Origin: an uncultured Chloroflexota bacterium
GTDB taxonomy: Bacteria > Chloroflexota > Anaerolineae > Anaerolineales > Anaerolineaceae
NCBI GenBank assembly: GCA_902786265.1
Contig: CADACE010000001.1
Span: 1-64,000 of the forward strand
Direction of reading: 5' to 3'
DNA length: 64,000 bases
The position numbers and the translations under genes were made by a program. The notes under the pieces are model-generated. The model ran no database searches. It saw only the letters and a program-made list of their open reading frames with translations, and was not told the origin of the DNA. Each line of letters starts with the position of its first letter. The first letter of the stretch is position 1. Of this stretch, positions 59,670-64,000 are shown piece after piece.

Positions 59670-60475
59670 AGCTCTCAGTATTGATCATTGCCTTGCACGA
59701 AATTGATCATCCGGAACATAAATCGGGTGATCATAACTGTATGTTTCATCTGTTTTGCCTGTATACATTCCTTCGATCAATTCATTTACTGTTTGAACGA
59801 TATGGTTTGCCGGTATTATGGAATCGTATGTGAATGGCACCATGATCCTGATTATATGTTTTATATATGGGTTTTCTCATGATTCATCTCATGACTTTTC
59901 TTTAAGGTTAATTAAACCCTTTATTCCGCGTTTCGTCGAATAAACGAAAAAGGCTGCCTATTTTAACAGCCCCTTGTACCCGATCCTGACGTTTTGCCAA
60001 AAAGGTAACCACCGCATTTTGCGGGTGAGTCAGAAAAAGAGCCCTAAAACACAGCGGGGGTATGGGGGCCGCAGGCCCCCGGAAATCAGGCGCGGGCAGC
60101 GGCTTTCGCAGACACACGAACTTTCGATCCCGCGCCTTGCGAAGCATACCCTCCGGAATGCAAAGTGTGCTCTTATAGTAGAAATCCGGGGGCGGTCCAT
60201 AAAACGGAGAGTCTCCGGTTATGCAGCAGAATAAATTCATATTTCATTTCGGCACTAATATTGCATTTGAATAGGATAAAAGAACATATTCCAATATTTA
60301 GGATTCTTCAACCGGTAGAATGAATGAAACGATATCCGGAACCCGATACCGGATAAGATCTGATATAGCAAAGGGTCCTCCCAATCTGAATCCGATGCGG
60401 AAAAAACATACAGAATAGAGCAGACCGATCCTTCAGAGATCATTCACCGTGTATCTTTATGTCAGGAGACAAATT
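59670..60475. other. Gene-free stretch before the C1 protease
   Basis: No supportable gene in about 800 bases. It holds a weak GGCTG...CAGCC hairpin (59952-59971) and the GC-rich element at 60064-60136. No convincing promoter for the downstream protease gene was found. Confidence 0.5.
60064..60136. repeat. GC-rich hairpin element, related to the repeats at 2.5 kb
   Basis: GGGGGCC GCA GGCCCCC (60064-60080) is followed by a stem GGCGCGGG (60089-60096) with CCCGCGCC (60129-60136) and TTG. The second stem, with a 30-odd-base loop and trailing TTG, matches both copies at 2.5-2.8 kb. Confidence 0.65.
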
Positions 60476-63400
60476 ATGAAAACTACTGTTCACAAAATCA
60501 ATATAATGCTGCTCTGTTTCATCATGAGCCTGATGCTGTTTTCAGCTGCAGTTGCAGCAGGAGAGGCCGTTCAGTATTATGATGCAGGCGTCATAACCGG
60601 CTTTGAACCGGCAGATTATGAGCAGACGATCAACACGGAATACAAATATGCGCTGATCGTGCTGAGAAGGCAGTTTCCGGAACAGCTGACTGTCCGTCTG
60701 GGCGGTACAGCGTATTATCAGGAAGCGGAGAACGGATCCCGAATACTCACGGGTATTGAGAATTATTTTATACAGACTGTGGATGTTGCCTGGAAATGTC
60801 TGGAGGACTACGACGAGGAGCTGGATGTTTTTCATTTTGTCCCGGTCTTCGAAGAATACAGGATCGCAGAGGCCCTGGAAATGCCTGTGATCACGGTCAA
60901 TGTTCTCGGAAAGCTCCAAAGACCTCCGCTGCCTCCCGTTCATGAAGAAATATTTCCCGAAATCCCCATCTCTCAGGAGAGCCTTGGAGAGAAAACTGTT
61001 CTTCCGACATCGTATAGCAGTAAAGAATTACAGAAACTGCCTCCTGTCCGCAGCCAGGCTCCTTACGGTTTATGCTGGGCGTTTGCAGCGATTGCAGCTG
61101 TGGAAGCGGATCTGATCCATGACGGAAATGCCGATACCGGCATTGATCTTTCCGAGCTCCATCTGGCTTATTTTACCGATCACGATTTTTATGATGAAAA
61201 AGGACTGAATATCGGTGATACGATCATCATAAGCGAAGGTGTGGATTATCTTGACATAGGTGGGGATATTGGCCGATCGTCTTTTGCCTTGTTCAATATG
61301 CTCGGCCCTGTTGCGGAATCAGCTGTTCCTTACAGTTCTGCATCCGGATATTCTCCCGAACCCTCCAGTGGGCGGACCGGAGCTTATCAGATCACAGGAT
61401 TTTATTTTTATGTATTCAGCGAAACTAAGACTGATTCGGTCAAAAAAGCGATTATGGATCATGGTGCGGTTGCTTGTTCGTACAATGATGATGCTGCTTA
61501 TTACAGCGCCACGTACAATTCTTATTATTATCCTTACCTGTCGGAAACGAATCATACAATCGCGATCGTCGGCTGGGATGATAATTTTCCGAGCAGTAAT
61601 TTCAGATCAGACCTGAATCCGCCGGACAATGGCGCCTGGCTGGTCCGAAACAGCTGGGGGGTGGATGATTACAATCATTCCGGTTACTTCTGGCTGTCCT
61701 ATTATGATAACAGCCTGAATAGAATGGCATATGCGTATGATGTGCAGCCGGGGCGGTATGATCATGTTTATTCATACGATAACTGTCCCGGGTTCACCTG
61801 GTATAATTTGTTGCCTGATAAAGTGTCACAAACCTTTTATGTCGATGGAAGTGAAAGGATACAGGCTGTCGGTTTTTACACAATCGACTCGGATTTGGGT
61901 CTTCGTTTCTCTGTATCCTCCGGAGATTCATCGGTCACCCAGGATTTTACAACAAAAGATCCCGGTTATTATCTGATCCCGCTGTCAAATCCGCTGACGA
62001 TTCCGGAAAGGGCGAAAGTGACTGTTGAATATACCATAACTGCCGGTGATAAATTTAATGTTCTTGTCGAGCAAGGTCCGGTGGAAGGGCCAATTGGAAT
62101 CAAATATTACTCGAAAACCGGCAGCGAAGGCCTGGTCGTAATGGGTCAAAATTCGGGACATGACGGGAAGATCAAACTATTCACAAATTCTCTGCCATTG
62201 ACAACTGCCGTCACGATCAAAAATGCTTCCGGGACTGATATCACCGGACAGACGATCACCATCCGCGACGCGGTTTACCAGCTGAATGCAGCTGCCTCAC
62301 CGGCAGGTGCTTTGCAGACCTTCACCTGGACAAGCAGTGATACGACGACTGCAGAGGTGGATCCCACCGGGAAGGTTACATTCAACATGGACGGTACAGT
62401 GACGATCACTGCCGCAGCATCGGATGGCAGCGGCGTCTCCGCCTCAACAGAACTTACTTATATTCCGCCTGCTGAAGACCCAACGGATGATGACGATATC
62501 ATAGATGTATCCATCACCATCCATACCGATACTTATCAGCTCAGCGCTGCAGTCGATCCGGCAGGCACCGCGCAGGAATTCACCTGGACGAGCTCTGATC
62601 CGCATACCGCCTCCGTGGACGCGGGCGGAAGGGTCATTTTCAGCAAGGCCGGAACGGTCACCTTCACCGCCAAAGCTGCTGACGGCAGCAAGATAATTGC
62701 CTCCGTGACGATCACCTATATACCATTAACTGCGGCAGTATCGATCCTGAATGCATCCGGAACGAATATCACCGGGCAGACGGTCTCGATCAGCGACGAG
62801 GTTTATCAGCTGAATGCAGCTGCCTCACCGGCAGGAGCGGCACAGAATTTCACCTGGACGAGCAGCGACACTACGGCTGCCGCGGTGGACTCCACCGGGA
62901 AGGTTACGTTCCTGAAGGCCGGTACGGTCACCATCACTGCTGCCGCCGCTGACGGGTCCGGAAAATCCGCATCCGTGACGCTCATCTATGAAGAGCAGCC
63001 GGCTCCGGGAAGTCCGGTTTTTTACAGACTTTTTGCGGAACGTGAACTGCCGGCCACCGGGTTCTCCGGGAACACTTCACCCGGTGCACAGCCGCGGGAC
63101 GTGCATTACCGCCCGCTGGGCATGCGCATCATGATCCCTGCGCTGAATGTAGATACAGAGCTGGTGACAGTGCCGGAGACGGACAGTTCATGGGAGGTGC
63201 AGTGGCTCGCAAATCGTTCAGGACTGCTGGAAGGCTCGGCGCTGCCGGGCGAAGGCATCAGTGTGGCCGCCGCGCACAACACCCTGAACAGCACGGAATA
63301 CGGTCCCTTCGCACTGCTGGGTACGCTGAAAGTGAATGACAGGATCATGGTAAGCGACGGAGATGGCAGCATGTTGCTCTTCCGGGTCTATGCCAATGAG

Positions 63401-63538
63401 CTGCTGGAGCCTGATGACACGGAGCGGCTGGCAGCGGTCGCCGCTGAGGGAGAAAATACGCTGGTCCTCGTGACCTGTGAGAATGAGTCTGCTGAAGGCG
63501 GATATCTGAACCGCCGGGTCGTATTTGCGGGGCAATAG
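60476..63538 (+). CDS. Secreted C1 cysteine protease with Ig-like repeats, LPATG motif and sortase domain
   Basis: About 1020 residues from the ATG at 60476 (AGGAG upstream). After a signal peptide (about 1-30) and a 150-residue N-terminal part comes a papain-type domain: Cys200 in YGLCWAFAA, His360 in NHTIAIVGWDD and Asn392 in VRNSWG. A beta-rich lectin-like region follows (about 425-575), then three Ig-like (BIG2-type) repeats (about 575-840; FTWTSSDTTTAEVDPTGKVTF pattern). LPATG lies at 858-862. The last 140 residues form a sortase fold with His934 (AAHNTL), Cys1001 (LVTCENE) and Arg1013 (NRRVVFAG). A protease and a transpeptidase in one exported chain is unusual; self-attachment through its own LPATG is possible. 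Confidence 0.85.
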   Translation: MKTTVHKINIMLLCFIMSLMLFSAAVAAGEAVQYYDAGVITGFEPADYEQTINTEYKYALIVLRRQFPEQLTVRLGGTAYYQEAENGSRILTGIENYFIQTVDVAWKCLEDYDEELDVFHFVPVFEEYRIAEALEMPVITVNVLGKLQRPPLPPVHEEIFPEIPISQESLGEKTVLPTSYSSKELQKLPPVRSQAPYGLCWAFAAIAAVEADLIHDGNADTGIDLSELHLAYFTDHDFYDEKGLNIGDTIIISEGVDYLDIGGDIGRSSFALFNMLGPVAESAVPYSSASGYSPEPSSGRTGAYQITGFYFYVFSETKTDSVKKAIMDHGAVACSYNDDAAYYSATYNSYYYPYLSETNHTIAIVGWDDNFPSSNFRSDLNPPDNGAWLVRNSWGVDDYNHSGYFWLSYYDNSLNRMAYAYDVQPGRYDHVYSYDNCPGFTWYNLLPDKVSQTFYVDGSERIQAVGFYTIDSDLGLRFSVSSGDSSVTQDFTTKDPGYYLIPLSNPLTIPERAKVTVEYTITAGDKFNVLVEQGPVEGPIGIKYYSKTGSEGLVVMGQNSGHDGKIKLFTNSLPLTTAVTIKNASGTDITGQTITIRDAVYQLNAAASPAGALQTFTWTSSDTTTAEVDPTGKVTFNMDGTVTITAAASDGSGVSASTELTYIPPAEDPTDDDDIIDVSITIHTDTYQLSAAVDPAGTAQEFTWTSSDPHTASVDAGGRVIFSKAGTVTFTAKAADGSKIIASVTITYIPLTAAVSILNASGTNITGQTVSISDEVYQLNAAASPAGAAQNFTWTSSDTTAAAVDSTGKVTFLKAGTVTITAAAADGSGKSASVTLIYEEQPAPGSPVFYRLFAERELPATGFSGNTSPGAQPRDVHYRPLGMRIMIPALNVDTELVTVPETDSSWEVQWLANRSGLLEGSALPGEGISVAAAHNTLNSTEYGPFALLGTLKVNDRIMVSDGDGSMLLFRVYANELLEPDDTERLAAVAAEGENTLVLVTCENESAEGGYLNRRVVFAGQ

Positions 63539-63562
63539 AGTAAAACGGATCTGGTGCAATGA

Positions 63563-63594
63563 GGGTGTCTCAAAATATGATGAGGCACCCTTTT
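63563..63594 (+). terminator. Terminator of the C1 protease/sortase gene
   Basis: GGGTGTCTCA (63563-63572) and TGAGGCACCC (63581-63590), 10-bp stem with one G-U pair, followed by TTTTG. It lies 25 bases past the stop. Confidence 0.9.
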
Positions 63595-64000
63595 GTAATT
63601 TCAAAACGCAATAATGAAATTCCATCTAAGAAACTATAAGCATTTTTTCATTACCAATTACTTATAGTAAGCATAAGTACCCCTTCCTCGTTTGCATTTA
63701 TTCCATTCCCGGTCTTTATTGGCCATGTACTCTTCCTGAGAAGTCGGGGAGGCGAAACTCCGCCTTAGGCAGAGAACCGTCTCCGATCATCCGCGAAACC
63801 AACGCAAAATCAAGAGGCTTCCGTTCACGATCCCTTGAGTGGAGACGGTACACCGGCACCTGATACAAGTGTCCCTGCTTCGCGGCGGTACACATTGTAT
63901 CAGGTGCCGATGTACCTTCGGGAGTGGGACAAAGCACGATGGGAGGACAGCCTCCTCCTTCGTCGGAGATCCGTCCCCAAACAAGTTCTGGACAGTTACG
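63595..64000. other. Gene-free end of window
   Basis: No supportable gene. It contains the fifth copy of the dispersed palindrome. The flanking CTTCGGG also follows copy 1 at the other end of the window. Confidence 0.5.
63847..63916. repeat. Dispersed palindromic element, copy 5
   Basis: Arms 63847-63868 and 63895-63916, 22 bp with one mismatch, enclosing the conserved 26-base loop (one base different from copy 4). Same orientation of loop as copies 1 and 4. Confidence 0.88.

Overview
This 64 kb window looks like chromosome of an anaerobic, probably monoderm member of the Chloroflexota (class Anaerolineae). That placement is inference. It rests on an FtsZ with Chloroflexi-style phrasing, a TIM-barrel protein beside ftsZ, secreted proteins whose C-terminal beta domain ends in a Y-x-W/F-F-Y-N-N pattern, a C-terminal LPATGF-sortase module, a YloU/YloV (Asp23/DAK2) pair and glnS. 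I compared these with families from memory. A clostridial source is the main alternative. No rRNA, tRNA or CRISPR array was seen.

Layout. 0-3 kb: a gene-poor stretch of long inverted repeats, then a Sel1-repeat protein with a Nif11-type double-glycine peptide behind a near-consensus promoter, then GC-rich dispersed repeats. 3-10.5 kb: a 1058-residue unknown protein with a permuted papain-like His/Cys pair, then a hybrid histidine kinase overlapping a solute-binding lipoprotein. 10.6-19.2 kb (minus): FAD oxidoreductase, heterodimeric ABC exporter, class-3-lipase-like membrane protein, metF and a B12-methionine-synthase activation-domain protein, mostly overlapping. 19.3-23.5 kb: Rpn pseudogene and a Zur-znuACB zinc operon interrupted by a four-helix-bundle (S23) gene. 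23.7-31.3 kb: glnS, FGGY kinase, VanX-type dipeptidase, ftsZ and a TIM-barrel protein. 31.5-37.4 kb: a phage structural cassette that includes a prohead-protease/major-capsid fusion. 37.8-47 kb: a repeat-rich secreted protein, rplJL with its L10 leader, a six-gene operon of exported proteins headed by an Ltp-repeat protein, and a DUF218 membrane protein. 47-49 kb: YloV/YloU. 49.6-55 kb (plus): an Fe-S/flavin oxidoreductase, two hypB paralogues, a ParE-type toxin-antitoxin pair and hypA. 55.2-59.2 kb: a phosphorelay (REC-HD-GYP, HPt, hybrid kinase) and a PAP2-like protein. 60.5-63.5 kb: a secreted C1 protease carrying Ig-like repeats, an LPATG motif and a C-terminal sortase domain.

Two themes connect the window. 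One is surface biology: exported protease-sortase, Ltp/LamG-like operon, secreted beta-domain protein, dipeptidase, ABC exporter and sensory kinases. The other is repeats. A dispersed palindrome (GCACCTGATACA stem) occurs five times, a GGCGCGGG-stem hairpin occurs three times, and short degenerate near-tandem repeats sit at many gene junctions, often folding back on themselves. Several insertions or duplications are associated with these repeats: the S23 gene in znu, the 3' end of the PAP2 gene and the N-terminus of the methionine-synthase activation protein.
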